Of a stretch of 64,000 nt of DNA, positions 18,800-27,484 are shown in pieces. Position numbers and translations under genes: made by a program. A model generated the notes under the pieces. That model ran no database searches and had not been told where the DNA came from. It worked only from the letters and a program-made list of their open reading frames with translations. The stretch comes from Acidovorax carolinensis (lineage in GTDB: Bacteria > Pseudomonadota > Gammaproteobacteria > Burkholderiales > Burkholderiaceae_C). Within the stretch, counting starts at the first letter, position 1. Each line of letters starts with the position of its first letter. The stretch is taken from the NCBI RefSeq assembly GCF_002157145.1, contig NZ_CP021361.1, positions 3,341,001 through 3,405,000 on the forward strand, given 5' to 3'.

Positions 18800-20029
18800 C
18801 TAGAACAGCACGCGGCTGCGCAGCGTTCCGGGCACATGGGCCAGCTTGTCGAGCGCCAGGTCAGACGATGCAGCGTCGATATCGATCACCACATAGCCAA
18901 TCTTCTCGTTGGTCTGCAGGTACTGGGCGGCAATGTTGATCTGGTTGTCCGAGAAGATGCGGTTGATCTCCGACAGCACGCCCGGCACGTTGCGGTGGAC
19001 GTGCAACAGGCGGTGCTTGCCGGGGTGGGCGGGCAAAGCTACTTCGGGGAAGTTGACCGACGAGGTGCTGGTGCCGTTGTCGCTGTATTTCACCAGCTTT
19101 TCGGCCACTTCCAGGCCAATGTTGGCCTGCGCCTCCATGGTGGAGCCACCGATGTGGGGCGTGAGGATGACGTTGTCGAGCCCGCGCAGGGGCGACTGGA
19201 ACTCGTCCTTGTTGGTGCGTGGTTCCACCGGGAACACGTCGATGGCCGCGCCCAGCAGCTTCTTGGCCTTCAGCGCCTCGGCCAGCGGCTCGATCTGCAC
19301 CACGGTGCCGCGCGCCGCGTTGATCAGGATGCCCCCGGGCTTCATGGCCGCAATTTCCGCCGCGCCGATCATCCACTGGGTGGACGGCAGCTCGGGCACA
19401 TGCAAACTCACGATGTCGCTCTGGCCCAGCAGATCGTGCAGGTTTTGCACCTGGCGGGCATTGCCCAGGGGCAGCTTGTTGACCACGTCAAAAAACGCCA
19501 CCTGCATGCCCAGCGCCTCGGCCAGCACCGACAGCTGTGTGCCGATGGAGCCGTAGCCGACGATGCCCAGCGTCTTGCCGCGGATTTCATACGCGTTGTC
19601 AGCCGACTTGAGCCACCCGCCCCGGTGCGCCGCCGCATTTTTTTCGGGAATGCCGCGCAGCAACAGGATGGCTTCGGCCAGCACCAGCTCGGCCACCGAG
19701 CGCGTGTTGGAGTACGGCGCATTGAAGACCGCAATGCCACGCTCGCGCGCCGCGTTCAAGTCCACCTGGTTGGTGCCGATGCAAAAGCAGCCTACGGCCA
19801 CCAGTTTGGACGCGTGGGCAAAAACCTCTTCGGTCAACTGCGTGCGCGAACGAATGCCCACGAAATGGGCGTCCGCAATCTTGCGCTTGAGTTCGTCATC
19901 AGGCAGTGCGCCTGCGATGGCCTCGATCTGCGAATAGCCGGCTGCGCGGATGACATCCAGCGCCGAGGGATGTATGCCCTCGAGCAACAGGAACTTGATC
20001 TTGCTTTTGTCCAGAGAAGTGGTGGCCAT
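18800..20029 (-). CDS. serA: D-3-phosphoglycerate dehydrogenase
   Basis: First enzyme of serine synthesis, oxidising 3-phosphoglycerate with NAD. The 409-residue protein has the NAD-binding fold (TLGIVGYGSIGTQLSVLAEALG) and the catalytic Arg/Glu/His segments of the D-2-hydroxyacid dehydrogenase family (INAARGTVV; LTPHIGGSTMEAQ). It ends with a C-terminal ACT domain (HRNVPGVLSEINRIFSDNQINIAAQYLQ), usually the serine-binding regulatory site. Length and layout match the E. coli type. The ATG of MATTSLDKSK has no clear SD. Confidence 0.95.
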   Translation of the reverse strand: MATTSLDKSKIKFLLLEGIHPSALDVIRAAGYSQIEAIAGALPDDELKRKIADAHFVGIRSRTQLTEEVFAHASKLVAVGCFCIGTNQVDLNAARERGIAVFNAPYSNTRSVAELVLAEAILLLRGIPEKNAAAHRGGWLKSADNAYEIRGKTLGIVGYGSIGTQLSVLAEALGMQVAFFDVVNKLPLGNARQVQNLHDLLGQSDIVSLHVPELPSTQWMIGAAEIAAMKPGGILINAARGTVVQIEPLAEALKAKKLLGAAIDVFPVEPRTNKDEFQSPLRGLDNVILTPHIGGSTMEAQANIGLEVAEKLVKYSDNGTSTSSVNFPEVALPAHPGKHRLLHVHRNVPGVLSEINRIFSDNQINIAAQYLQTNEKIGYVVIDIDAASSDLALDKLAHVPGTLRSRVLF

Positions 20030-20326
20030 GGCGAAGGAAAGGTAGAACAAAGACCTGGCTTGCGCAGGCACGTGGCACTGCAATCCGTCAGGGCACCAAG
20101 CATGATGCATTGCACAAAAAACCGCCACATTCCCCGCAATGGCCTTGATGCCGCCGGTGAATTCACGCAAGTTGTTACATGACCGTCACAATACCGCCGC
20201 ACCTCCATTGCGCGCCGGGTTTCCCCGGTTGTTCGGGCAAAAGGCCTGTGAGACAACGACATATCACCGACACAAACGCCACCTAGCATCGCGCCTTTGT
20301 GTCTTTGTCATTCTGGAGGAGTATTC
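20030..20326. other. Divergent intergenic region serA / ugpB
   Basis: 297 bp between two divergently transcribed genes. It holds a candidate Pho box at 20172-20189 and a strong SD (GGAGGAG, 20315-20321) 5 nt before ugpB. I see no convincing -35/-10 pair for serA. Confidence 0.7.
20172..20189 (+). promoter_or_regulatory. Candidate Pho box upstream of ugpB
   Basis: TTGTTAC-ATGA-CCGTCAC: two 7-mers spaced 11 bp apart, matching the CTGTCAT-N4-CTGTCAT layout at 9 of 14 positions. ugp operons are known members of the PhoB regulon, so the place is right. The match is imperfect and no -10 box stands at the expected distance. Confidence 0.4.
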
Positions 20327-21643
20327 ATGCAATTCAAGCATCTGGCCCTGACAGCCGCCCTTGCCGCCACCGTGTGTGTTTCTGCGCAAGCCCAAACCGA
20401 AATCCAGTGGTGGCATTCGATGACGGCCGTGAACAACGAGTGGGTCAATGACCTGGCCAAACAGTTCAACGAGAGCCAGAAGGAATTCAAGGTGGTGCCC
20501 ACGTTCAAGGGCGCCTATGACGAAAGCATGACTGCCGCCATTGCCGCCTTCCGCTCGGGCAATGCACCACACATCCTGCAAGTGTTTGAAGTGGGCACCG
20601 CCACGATGATGGCCTCCAAGGGCGCCACGGTGCCGGTTGGCAAGGTGATGAAGGACGCCGGCGCCGACTTCAACCCCGGCAGCTACATCCCTGCCGTGGC
20701 CGCCTACTACACCGCCCCCAATGGCGAGATGCTGAGCTTTCCGTTCAACAGCTCCACCACCATCTTCTATTACAACAAGGACGCCTTCAAGAAGGCCGGC
20801 CTGAACGCAGACAAGGCCCCCGCCACTTGGCCCGAGGTGTTCGAAGCCGCCAAGAAGCTCAAGGCCAGCGGCCACAGCTGCCCCATGACCCTGGCCTGGA
20901 ACGGCTGGACCCAGCTGGAATCGTTCTCCGCCTGGCACAACGTCGAGTTCGCCACCGAAAAGAACGGCCTGAGCGCCAATGGCTACAAGGCGCGCATAAA
21001 GATCAACTCGCCGCTGCACGTGCGGCACATCGACAACCTGGCCAAGGCCGCCAAGGCGGGCGAGTACCTGTACAAGGGGCGTGGCTCGGCAGCACAGGCG
21101 TCGTTCACCGCCGGTGAGTGCGCCATGATCCAGACCTCGTCGGGCTTCTATGGCGACGTGGCCAAGAACGCCAAGTTTGCCTACGGCCTGGCCCCCATGC
21201 CCTACTACCCCGACGTGAAGGGCGCGCCGCAGAACACCGTGATCGGCGGCGCCTCGCTGTGGGTCATGGCCGGCAAGAAGCCTGCCGAATACAAGGGCGT
21301 GGCCAAATTCTTCGAATTCCTGTCGCAAACCAAGGTGCAGGCCGCCAGCCACCAGCGCACGGGCTACCTGCCCATCACCATGGGCGCCTATGAGCTGACC
21401 GACAAGTCCGGCTTCTACGCCAAGTACCCTGGCACCGACGTGGCCGTGAACCAGATGGTGCGCAAGGTGACTGACAACTCGCGCGGCATCCGCCTGGGCA
21501 ACTACGTGCAGATTCGCACCATCGAGGACGAAGAACTCGAGCAGGTCTGGTCCGGCAAGAAGTCGGCCAAGGATGCGCTGGACGCCATCGTGAGCCGTGG
21601 CAACGAACTGCTGGCCCGTTTCGAGCGTTCGTACAAGCAATAA
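20327..21643 (+). CDS. ugpB: sn-glycerol-3-phosphate ABC transporter, periplasmic binding protein
   Basis: Binds glycerol-3-phosphate or glycerophosphodiesters in the periplasm. The 438-residue protein starts with a signal peptide cleaved near residue 22 (CVSAQA/QTEI). The mature part shows family features: IQWWHSMTAVNNEWVNDLAKQFN at the N-terminus, FNSSTTIFYYNKDAF, and WTQLESFSAWHN in the ligand-binding region. The start has an excellent SD (GGAGGAG). The genes that follow are ugpA, ugpE, ugpC and ugpQ, the E. coli order. Confidence 0.95.
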   Translation: MQFKHLALTAALAATVCVSAQAQTEIQWWHSMTAVNNEWVNDLAKQFNESQKEFKVVPTFKGAYDESMTAAIAAFRSGNAPHILQVFEVGTATMMASKGATVPVGKVMKDAGADFNPGSYIPAVAAYYTAPNGEMLSFPFNSSTTIFYYNKDAFKKAGLNADKAPATWPEVFEAAKKLKASGHSCPMTLAWNGWTQLESFSAWHNVEFATEKNGLSANGYKARIKINSPLHVRHIDNLAKAAKAGEYLYKGRGSAAQASFTAGECAMIQTSSGFYGDVAKNAKFAYGLAPMPYYPDVKGAPQNTVIGGASLWVMAGKKPAEYKGVAKFFEFLSQTKVQAASHQRTGYLPITMGAYELTDKSGFYAKYPGTDVAVNQMVRKVTDNSRGIRLGNYVQIRTIEDEELEQVWSGKKSAKDALDAIVSRGNELLARFERSYKQ

Positions 21644-21654
21644 GATCAGGAGTC

Positions 21655-21710
21655 GGGCGCCACTGGGCGCCTGCCCCCTCCCGCCTCTGCGGCCCCTGCC
21701 CTGGGGCCGC
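21655..21710 (+). terminator. Tandem intercistronic hairpins between ugpB and ugpA
   Basis: Two GC-rich hairpins follow the ugpB stop: GGCGCC-ACTG-GGCGCC (21656-21671) and GCGGCCCC-TGCCCT-GGGGCCGC (21689-21710). The second is followed by a mixed pyrimidine tail without a true U-run. Such structures commonly act as partial terminators or 3' stabilisers that keep the binding protein in excess over the permease. Confidence 0.55.
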
Positions 21711-21766
21711 TTCACCTTTCCCGACGGCTGCACCCAGCACCGGCGGTTTTTTTGTTTGTGACCGTC

Positions 21767-22648
21767 ATGGAAAAACGCGTACTTTTCCGCTCGGCGTGGC
21801 TGCCCTGGGTGCTGATTGCGCCCCAGCTGCTCATCATCGGCCTCTTCTTTTTCTGGCCGGCCGGCCAGGCCGTGATCCAGTCTTTCCAGATGGAAGACGC
21901 CTTCGGCATGAGTACCGAGTGGGTGGGGCTGGACAACTTCCGCCAGCTGGTGGACAACCCCTCGTATCTCGACTCCTTCCAGCGCACGGCCATGTTCTCG
22001 GTGCTGGTGGCGGGTATCGGCATCGTGGTCTCGCTGGTGCTGGCCATTTTTGCCGACCGCATCGTGCGCTTTGCCATGGTCTACAAGACCCTGCTCATCG
22101 TGCCTTACGCGGTGGCGCCGGTGATCGCTGGCGTGCTGTGGGTGTTCCTGTTCTCGCCCTCCATCGGCGTGGCCACCTACTACCTGGGCGCGCTGGGCTA
22201 CAACTGGAACCACATGATGAACGACGGGCAGGCCATGGCGCTCATCGTGATCGCCTCGGTATGGAAGCAGATTTCCTACAACTTCCTATTCTTTCTGGCG
22301 GGCCTGCAGTCCATCCCCAAGGCGCTGATCGAAGCTGCATCCATCGACGGCGCCGGCCCCTGGCGCCGGTTCTGGAACATCCAGCTGCCGCTGCTGTCGC
22401 CCACCACGTTCTTTTTGCTGGTGATCAACATCGTCTACGCGTTCTTCGACACCTTCGGCATCATTGACGCGGCCACCCAGGGCGGCCCCGGCCAGTCCAC
22501 CTCCATCCTGGTCTACAAGGTGTACCAGGACGGCTTCAAGGCGCTCGACCTGGGCGGCTCGGCCGCGCAGTCGGTGATCCTGATGTGCATCGTGGTGGCG
22601 CTCACCGTGGTTCAGTTCCGCTACGTGGAAAAGAAGGTGCAGTACTGA
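21767..22648 (+). CDS. ugpA: sn-glycerol-3-phosphate ABC transporter permease UgpA
   Basis: Inner-membrane permease subunit, 293 residues with six predicted membrane segments. The sequence follows E. coli UgpA closely from memory ([39 protein letters not shown] with P preceded by V here, [32 protein letters not shown]). The last string is the EAA loop that contacts the ATPase. I use the ATG of [14 protein letters not shown] and TTG codons upstream are open, and the SD is weak. This fits translation dependent on upstream read-through. Confidence 0.94.
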   Translation: MEKRVLFRSAWLPWVLIAPQLLIIGLFFFWPAGQAVIQSFQMEDAFGMSTEWVGLDNFRQLVDNPSYLDSFQRTAMFSVLVAGIGIVVSLVLAIFADRIVRFAMVYKTLLIVPYAVAPVIAGVLWVFLFSPSIGVATYYLGALGYNWNHMMNDGQAMALIVIASVWKQISYNFLFFLAGLQSIPKALIEAASIDGAGPWRRFWNIQLPLLSPTTFFLLVINIVYAFFDTFGIIDAATQGGPGQSTSILVYKVYQDGFKALDLGGSAAQSVILMCIVVALTVVQFRYVEKKVQY

Positions 22649-22704
22649 CATGCGCATTTCCTTCGTTCTCCCCGCTTTGCATGCCGTGACCCCGGAGGCC
22701 AACC

Positions 22705-23553
22705 ATGGTTGATCGAAACCCCTGGCTCAATTTCCTGTCCCACGCCGTGCTGCTGCTGGGCGTGGCCATCGTCGCCTTTCCGCTGTATCTAGCGCTCGTC
22801 GCCTCCACCCATACGGCGCAGGCCATCGTGCAGTCGCCCATGCCCTTGCTGCCGGGCGCCCACCTGTGGGAGAACTACCAGGCCGCCCTGTTCGGCTCGG
22901 GCAAGCTGGGCTCCAACACCAATGTGGTGCACATGATGTGGGTGAGCTTCGTGGTGGCCATGGTCATCACCGTGGGCAAGATCGCGATTTCGCTGCTGTC
23001 GGCGTTCGCCATCGTGTACTTCCGCTTCCCGTTCAAGATGCTGTGCTTCTGGGCCATCTTCGTGACGCTGATGCTTCCCGTGGAGGTGCGCATCCTGCCC
23101 ACCTACAAGGTGGTGGCCGACCTGGGCCTGCTCAACAGCTACGCGGGCCTGACGCTGCCACTGATCGCCTCGGCCACGGCCACCTTTTTGTTTCGCCAGT
23201 TCTTCCTGACGGTGCCCGACGAACTGGTGGAGGCCGCCCGCATGGACGGCGCTGGGCCCATGCGCTTTTTCATCGACGTACTGGTGCCGCTGTCGCGCAC
23301 CTCGATTGCCGCGCTGTTCGTGATCCAGTTCATCTACGGTTGGAACCAGTACCTGTGGCCCTTGCTCATGACCACCTCGGAGGACATGTACCCGGTGGTG
23401 ATCGGCATCAAGCGCATGCTGGCCGGCGGCGAGGCCGCGGTGGACTGGAACATCGTCATGGCCACCGCCATCATCGCCATGCTGCCGCCCACGGCCGTGG
23501 TGATCCTCATGCAGAAGTGGTTCGTCAAGGGCCTGGTCGATACCGAGAAATAA
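22705..23553 (+). CDS. ugpE: sn-glycerol-3-phosphate ABC transporter permease UgpE
   Basis: Second permease subunit, 282 residues with six membrane segments. The EAA loop reads FFLTVPDELVEAARMDGAGPMRFF, and the C-terminal QFIYGWNQYLWPLLMTTSEDMYPVVIGIKRM is characteristic of UgpE. The start is preceded by GGAGG at 6 nt, a strong site. A copy of the 55-bp repeat begins 5 bp after its stop. Confidence 0.95.
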   Translation: MVDRNPWLNFLSHAVLLLGVAIVAFPLYLALVASTHTAQAIVQSPMPLLPGAHLWENYQAALFGSGKLGSNTNVVHMMWVSFVVAMVITVGKIAISLLSAFAIVYFRFPFKMLCFWAIFVTLMLPVEVRILPTYKVVADLGLLNSYAGLTLPLIASATATFLFRQFFLTVPDELVEAARMDGAGPMRFFIDVLVPLSRTSIAALFVIQFIYGWNQYLWPLLMTTSEDMYPVVIGIKRMLAGGEAAVDWNIVMATAIIAMLPPTAVVILMQKWFVKGLVDTEK

Positions 23554-23557
23554 GCGT

Positions 23558-23612
23558 CAAAAACACCTGCAGCGCTTACAAAACAAGCGCTAGCAGCTAT
23601 TAATTAAATAGC
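23558..23612 (+). repeat. 55-bp double-hairpin repeat, copy 4
   Basis: The box CAAAAACAC (23558) precedes the core at 23572-23612 with both stems perfect. GCGCTT pairs with AAGCGC (23585), and GCTAT (23596) pairs with ATAGC (23608). It fills the whole ugpE-ugpC gap and ends 4 bp before the ugpC ATG. Confidence 0.92.
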
Positions 23613-23616
23613 AAAT

Positions 23617-24621
23617 ATGGCATCCCTCACTCTCAGCAACGTCGTCAAGCACTACGGCAGCGGCAAGCAGATCGTGCCCGTGATCCACGGCGTCAACGCC
23701 GACATCCAGGACGGCGAGTTCATCGTCATCGTCGGCCCCTCGGGCTGCGGCAAATCCACGCTGCTGCGCATGGTGGCCGGCCTGGAGGAAATCACTGGCG
23801 GCACCATTGCCATCGGCGAGCGCGTGGTCAACAACCTGGAGCCCGCCAAGCGCGACATCGCCATGGTGTTCCAGAACTACGCCCTGTATCCGCACATGAG
23901 CGTGTTTGACAACATGGCCTACGGCCTGAAGATCGCCAAGGCGCCCAAGGACGAAATCAAGGCCCGCGTGGACAAGGCCGCCAAGATCCTCGAACTCGGC
24001 CATCTGCTCGAACGCAAGCCGCGCGAGCTCTCGGGCGGCCAGCGCCAGCGCGTAGCCATGGGCCGCGCCATCGTGCGCCAGCCGCAGGTGTTTTTGTTCG
24101 ACGAGCCGCTGTCGAACCTCGACGCCAAGCTGCGCGCCCAGACCCGCATCGAAATCCAGAAGCTGCACCGTGAGCTGGGCATCACCAGCCTGTTCGTCAC
24201 GCACGACCAGGTCGAGGCCATGACGCTGGCACAGCGCATGATCGTCATGAACGCGGGCGTGATGGAGCAGTTCGGCACGCCCGAAGAGGTCTATCACACG
24301 CCGGCATCGATTTTTGTGGCCAGCTTCATCGGCTCGCCGCCCATGAACCTGCTGCGCCATGCGCCCAACAGCAAGCCCGGCACCATTCTGGGCATTCGCC
24401 CCGAACACCTGGACATCACCGCCACCGGCTGGGAGGTGCGCGTGGACACGGTCGAACTGCTGGGCGCCGAGCGCCTGGTGTACGCCACCATGGGCGGCGA
24501 CAGCCTGATCGTGCGCATCGAAGAGGGCAGCGCCTCGCCGAAGGTGGGCGAAACGATCCACATCACGCCGCGTGAAAACCGCCTGCACTGGTTCCACGCC
24601 GAGACCGGCAAGCGCCTCTGA
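23617..24621 (+). CDS. ugpC: sn-glycerol-3-phosphate ABC transporter ATP-binding protein
   Basis: ATPase subunit, 334 residues. Walker A is [11 protein letters not shown], the Q-loop is [11 protein letters not shown], the signature is [14 protein letters not shown], Walker B is [12 protein letters not shown], and the H-loop is [11 protein letters not shown]. The C-terminal regulatory (MOI/TOBE) domain is about 20 residues shorter than in E. coli UgpC. No Shine-Dalgarno is present. The ATG stands 4 bp after the end of the repeat, in the context TAGCAAATATG, so initiation may depend on coupling or on the A-rich context. Confidence 0.95.
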   Translation: MASLTLSNVVKHYGSGKQIVPVIHGVNADIQDGEFIVIVGPSGCGKSTLLRMVAGLEEITGGTIAIGERVVNNLEPAKRDIAMVFQNYALYPHMSVFDNMAYGLKIAKAPKDEIKARVDKAAKILELGHLLERKPRELSGGQRQRVAMGRAIVRQPQVFLFDEPLSNLDAKLRAQTRIEIQKLHRELGITSLFVTHDQVEAMTLAQRMIVMNAGVMEQFGTPEEVYHTPASIFVASFIGSPPMNLLRHAPNSKPGTILGIRPEHLDITATGWEVRVDTVELLGAERLVYATMGGDSLIVRIEEGSASPKVGETIHITPRENRLHWFHAETGKRL

Positions 24622-24643
24622 CCCTGCCCGAAGGATGCCAAGC

Positions 24644-25384
24644 ATGACCACACCCTGGCCCTATCCTCGCTGGATCGCCCACCGCGGCGCCGGCAAGCTG
24701 GCGCCCGAGAACACCATGTCGGCATTTCGGCTGGGGGCGCAGCACGGTTACCGCATGTTCGAGTGCGACGCCAAGTTGAGCAGCGACGGCGTGCTGTTCC
24801 TTTTGCACGATGCCACCCTGCAGCGCACCACCAATGGCCGCGGCACGGGCGGCGCCCTGCCCTGGCACGCCCTGTCGCAGCTGGATGCAGGCAGCTGGCA
24901 TTCGCGCGCCCATGCGGGCGAGAGCATGCCCACGCTGGAGGCGCTGGCGCGCTGGTGCCTGGCCAACCATTTCTGCCTGAATGTGGAAATCAAGCCCACG
25001 CCTGGCACCGAGGCCGCCACCGGCCGCGCCGTGGGCGAATTGCTGGCACGCATCTGGCCCGCCACGGCCGTGCCACCCTTGCTGACCTCGTTCAAGCCGG
25101 ACGCACTGGCGGCGGCCCAGGCCGCTGCGCCGCAGTTGCCGCGCGGCCTGCTGCTCGACACCCTGCGGGAAGGCTGCCTGGACGAGGCGCAGCAACTGGG
25201 CTGCCAGGCGCTGGTATGCAACCACGCCTTGTGGGATGCTGCCCTGGTGCAACAGGTCCACGCATTGGGTCTGCGCGCCCTGAGCTACACGGTGAACGAC
25301 GAATGGGCGGCCCAACGCCTGATCGACCTGGGCACCGACGGCATCATCACCGACCGCGTCGATCTGTTCAGCGCAGCCGCCTGA
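24644..25384 (+). CDS. ugpQ: Glycerophosphodiester phosphodiesterase UgpQ
   Basis: Cytoplasmic enzyme hydrolysing glycerophosphodiesters taken up by UgpBAEC to glycerol-3-phosphate and an alcohol. The 246-residue protein has the GDPD signature: WIAHRGAGKLAPENTMSAF with catalytic His and Arg, FECDAKLSSDGVLFLLHDATLQRTT, and NVEIKPTPG with the metal Glu. The ATG has AAGGA 8 nt upstream and lies 22 nt after ugpC. It closes the operon. Confidence 0.94.
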   Translation: MTTPWPYPRWIAHRGAGKLAPENTMSAFRLGAQHGYRMFECDAKLSSDGVLFLLHDATLQRTTNGRGTGGALPWHALSQLDAGSWHSRAHAGESMPTLEALARWCLANHFCLNVEIKPTPGTEAATGRAVGELLARIWPATAVPPLLTSFKPDALAAAQAAAPQLPRGLLLDTLREGCLDEAQQLGCQALVCNHALWDAALVQQVHALGLRALSYTVNDEWAAQRLIDLGTDGIITDRVDLFSAAA

Positions 25385-25385
25385 C

Positions 25386-25430
25386 AACTATCAAAAAAGA
25401 GAGCAGCTAGCGCTCTTTCCTGCTGCGTCT
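25386..25430 (-). repeat. Degenerate double-hairpin repeat, minus orientation
   Basis: The minus strand reads GAGCGCTAGCTGCTC followed by a T-rich loop and GATAGT, aligning with the second half of the 55-bp family core. The first arm is no longer recognisable. It begins directly after the ugpQ stop and faces copy 5 in inverted orientation. Confidence 0.5.
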
Positions 25431-25436
25431 CATGGC

Positions 25437-25491
25437 ATTGGCGGCACGAAACCCAGCAGAAACAAGCGTGAAACGCTATATTTTCAATAGC
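25437..25491 (+). repeat. 55-bp double-hairpin repeat, copy 5 (partly decayed)
   Basis: The box-like ATTGGCGGC (25437) precedes the core at 25451-25491. The arm at position 14 is AAGCGT, and GCTAT (25475) pairs with ATAGC (25487). The first arm is lost. The last base of the core is the third base of the TAG stop of the amidohydrolase gene on the other strand. Confidence 0.7.
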
Positions 25492-26384
25492 TATTGTCGT
25501 GGCATGGCTGCGCGCACATAGGCGGCGACCACGCCCATCAGCGCGTCCAGATGGGCGCGCAGCGGCGCAAAGCCGGCATGGGGCTCGCGCGTGTCCTCGT
25601 CCATGTAGACGGGGCGGCGAATCTCGATCTGCAGGCTGTGCCGGCCCCGGTGCGGCTGGCCGATACGGCCAATCAGTTCCACCCCTTTGTACGGTTCATT
25701 CAGCGCCACGCTGTAGCCAAAGCCGCGCAGGGTGGCGGCCACCAGCTGCACGAACTCGGGCGCGCAGGTGGTGCCGTCGCGGTCGCCCAACACGAAGTCG
25801 GCCAGGGGCGGCGCATCGGTCCGACCCAGGCGCCGGTAAACGTCGCTGGGCATGGAGTGCAGGTTCAGATGCCACACGGCGCCAAAGCGCTGCACGCTCG
25901 TGTCGATGGCCTGCTGCAGCGCGGCGTGGTAGGGGCGCCAGTAGTGGGCGATGCGCCCCTGCACCTCGGCCACGGTCAGGCGCCGGTCATACAGCGGCGT
26001 AGCCACGCCGTCCTTGCTGATGCGGGCCCACACCAGCCCCAGGCCCTGGCGTGTTTTCTCGCCCGGCGTCAAGGGCTCGGGCCAATCGCCGGCGAGCATG
26101 GCGGGGTCGATGTCGACCTCGCTGCGGTTGGGGTCGATGTAGGTGCGGGGAAAGGTCGCCGCGATCAGCGTCGCGCCGTGGGCCGGCACGTCCTGCCACA
26201 GCGTGTGGATGTGCGTGTCCTCCCCCCGGCGCAGCAAAGACAGGGGCACCACATGGCCAAAGTCGGCCGGGTAGGCCGTGCCGCTGTGCGGCGAATCGCA
26301 CACCAGCGGCAGGGCGGGCGCTGTGGGCGCGCGCACCTCGACCGGGGTGTCCGGCCGGGGCTGCAAGAAGTCGGGCAAGTCCAT
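25491..26384 (-). CDS. N-formylglutamate amidohydrolase family protein
   Basis: A 297-residue zinc-dependent amidohydrolase of the HutG/FGase family, which deformylates N-formylglutamate at the end of one histidine-degradation route. Motifs seen are LVCDSPHSGTAYP with the metal His, YIDPNRSEVDIDP, WHLNLHSMPS, and LQIEIRRPVYMDE near the C-terminus. No other hut gene is in the window, so the substrate may be another N-acyl amino acid. The ATG shares one base with the stop of the upstream Bug gene, so the two are made together. The stop codon lies at the edge of a 55-bp repeat. Confidence 0.82.
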   Translation of the reverse strand: MDLPDFLQPRPDTPVEVRAPTAPALPLVCDSPHSGTAYPADFGHVVPLSLLRRGEDTHIHTLWQDVPAHGATLIAATFPRTYIDPNRSEVDIDPAMLAGDWPEPLTPGEKTRQGLGLVWARISKDGVATPLYDRRLTVAEVQGRIAHYWRPYHAALQQAIDTSVQRFGAVWHLNLHSMPSDVYRRLGRTDAPPLADFVLGDRDGTTCAPEFVQLVAATLRGFGYSVALNEPYKGVELIGRIGQPHRGRHSLQIEIRRPVYMDEDTREPHAGFAPLRAHLDALMGVVAAYVRAAMPRQ

Positions 26385-27370
26385 CAATCGAGGCGGATGT
26401 TGGCCTTTTTGGCGACGCCCTGGTAGCGCGCAATCGCGGCATCGATCTGCTTGGCGAACTGCGCCGGCGTGTTGGCCATGGACTCGCCCGAGATCGCGTT
26501 CATGCGCTCGATGTAATCCGCGCTCGCCATGACCTTGTGGGCCGCGGCGTTGAGTTTGTCGATGATGGCCTTGGGCGTGCCGGCCGGTGCCACCAGGCCA
26601 AACCAGCCGCCATCGCCCATGCCGGGGTAACCCAGCTCGGAATAGGTGGGCACATCGGGCAGCACCGGGCTGCGCTTCAAGGCCAGCACCGCCAGCGGGC
26701 GCAGCTTGCCGGACTTGATGTGCGGCAGGGTCGACGGCAGATTGTCGGTCATGGAATCGACCTGACCCGCCAGCGCATCGTTGATGGCCTGGCCCGCGCC
26801 TTTGTAGGGGATGTGCAGCAGCTTGATGTCCGCCAGATCCATGAAGTTCTCGATGTTGGCATGGCCCAGCGAGCCGGTGCCGGGCGAGGCAAAGGTGTAC
26901 TTGCCGGGGCTGGCCTTGGCCAGGGCGATGAATTCCTTCATGCTCTTGGCGGGCACGCTGGTGTGCACCACGAACACGCTGGGCACGGCCATCACGTTGG
27001 TGATGGGGGCAAAATCCTTCACCGCGTCGTAAGGCAGCTTGGCATAAATGGCGGGGTTGGCACCATGGGTGCTCACCGTGGCCATGCCGATGGTGTAGCC
27101 GTCGGGTGCGGACTTGGCAATCGCGTCGGCGCCCAGCGAGCCGCCGGCGCCGCCCTTGTTGTCCACCACCACCGCCTTGCCCAGCACGGCGCCCATCTTG
27201 TCGGCCAGCAGTCGCGCCACCATGTCGGTGGAGCCGCCGGCAGCAAACGGCACGATCAGCTTGATGGGGCGGTTCGGGTAGTCATTGGCCTGCGCCATGG
27301 CGGTCGGGGCGTGCAGCGCGGCAACGGAACTGGCCGCAAGAGCGGCCACCAGGCAACGGCGTGAAATCAT
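26384..27370 (-). CDS. Bug-type tripartite tricarboxylate transporter substrate-binding protein
   Basis: A 328-residue periplasmic receptor of the Bug family, greatly expanded in Comamonadaceae and Bordetella. Residues 1-32 are a signal peptide (MISRRCLVAALAASSVAALH, then an AMA/QA-like site). The mature protein begins YPNRPIKLIVPFAAGGSTDMVARLLA, the family hallmark. There are no TctA/TctB membrane genes nearby, as is usual for orphan Bug receptors. Coupling to the amidohydrolase gene suggests it binds that enzyme's substrate. It is divergent from a LysR gene. Confidence 0.9.
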   Translation of the reverse strand: MISRRCLVAALAASSVAALHAPTAMAQANDYPNRPIKLIVPFAAGGSTDMVARLLADKMGAVLGKAVVVDNKGGAGGSLGADAIAKSAPDGYTIGMATVSTHGANPAIYAKLPYDAVKDFAPITNVMAVPSVFVVHTSVPAKSMKEFIALAKASPGKYTFASPGTGSLGHANIENFMDLADIKLLHIPYKGAGQAINDALAGQVDSMTDNLPSTLPHIKSGKLRPLAVLALKRSPVLPDVPTYSELGYPGMGDGGWFGLVAPAGTPKAIIDKLNAAAHKVMASADYIERMNAISGESMANTPAQFAKQIDAAIARYQGVAKKANIRLD

Positions 27371-27484
27371 GGGCGTCTCTCTCGTGAAATAGTTCGAGCA
27401 GCCATTGTGGACAGCGCCACCGGGTGCGAAAAGCGACAATGTGGCGGCAACCCATTACCAACGCTCATATATTCACTCCTGGCC

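Noticed and set aside
20264..22213. A 649-codon frame opposite ugpB and ugpA
   Set aside because: The ugp genes are certain from family motifs and a strong SD. The antisense frame has His/Gly/Gln-rich, domain-free content typical of mirror frames.
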